A DNA stretch of 64,000 bases. It comes from Chrysomallon squamiferum. Lineage: Eukaryota; Mollusca; Gastropoda; Neomphalida; Peltospiridae. The position numbers and the translations under genes were made by a program. Under the pieces are notes generated by a model, which ran no database searches, was not told the origin of the DNA, and was given only the letters and a program-made list of their open reading frames with translations. The stretch is taken from assembly GCA_012295275.1 (NCBI GenBank), contig CM022667.1, positions 12,867,038-12,931,037 of the forward strand. The letters are read 5' to 3'. Below, piece after piece: positions 63,981-64,000 of the stretch (position 1 is its first letter; every line of letters starts with the position of its first letter).

Positions 63981-64000
63981 TTCTGACTTGTATGTACGGT

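Overview
The window is nuclear DNA of an invertebrate animal. It is AT-rich, with long spliced genes, GT-AG introns, many simple repeats, and remains of a LINE and of a small DNA transposon. The proteins, together with long AT-rich introns full of di- and trinucleotide repeats, suggest a lophotrochozoan, most likely a mollusc. That placement is an inference, and I do not name a species.

Layout: (1) 2.07-5.27 kb, minus strand: a five-exon gene whose splice phases all agree. It predicts a 295-residue type II membrane protein with a short tyrosine-containing cytoplasmic tail, one membrane segment, a Thr/Ser/Pro mucin-like stalk and a C-terminal Ly6/uPAR three-finger domain. (2) 5.6-8.8 kb: a diverged tandem duplication of about 1.5 kb with no gene. 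(3) 9.18-45.31 kb, plus strand: the virilizer gene (VIRMA), the scaffold of the nuclear m6A mRNA methylation writer complex. I traced 40 coding exons totalling about 6.0 kb, or about 2,000 codons. Intron 4 holds an antisense LINE remnant and intron 37 a hAT-like MITE. (4) 45.3-61.4 kb: a gene-poor stretch with an orphan coding-like fragment, diverged duplications, a seven-unit tandem array of about 390 bp per unit, and a pair of CpG-containing repeats. (5) 61.38-62.22 kb, minus strand: an NRDP1/RNF41-like RING E3 ligase with a coiled-coil C-terminus. It probably has a small upstream coding exon at 63.73-63.77 kb.

The most unusual feature is in virilizer. Several tandem repeats in its introns are amplified exon-intron junctions. 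The largest, at 37.1-38.9 kb, is about 31 copies of a 54-65 bp module that contains the 3' splice site and the first ~40 bases of exon 32. Only the last copy continues into the real exon. Smaller arrays or duplications derive from the 3' ends and donors of exons 9, 21 and 26. In the exon 26 case, the splice phase does not match the next exon, so at least one exon appears to be missing. Exon 36 also carries an apparent one-base deletion in a C run.

The three genes have no evident functional link. They are simply neighbours.
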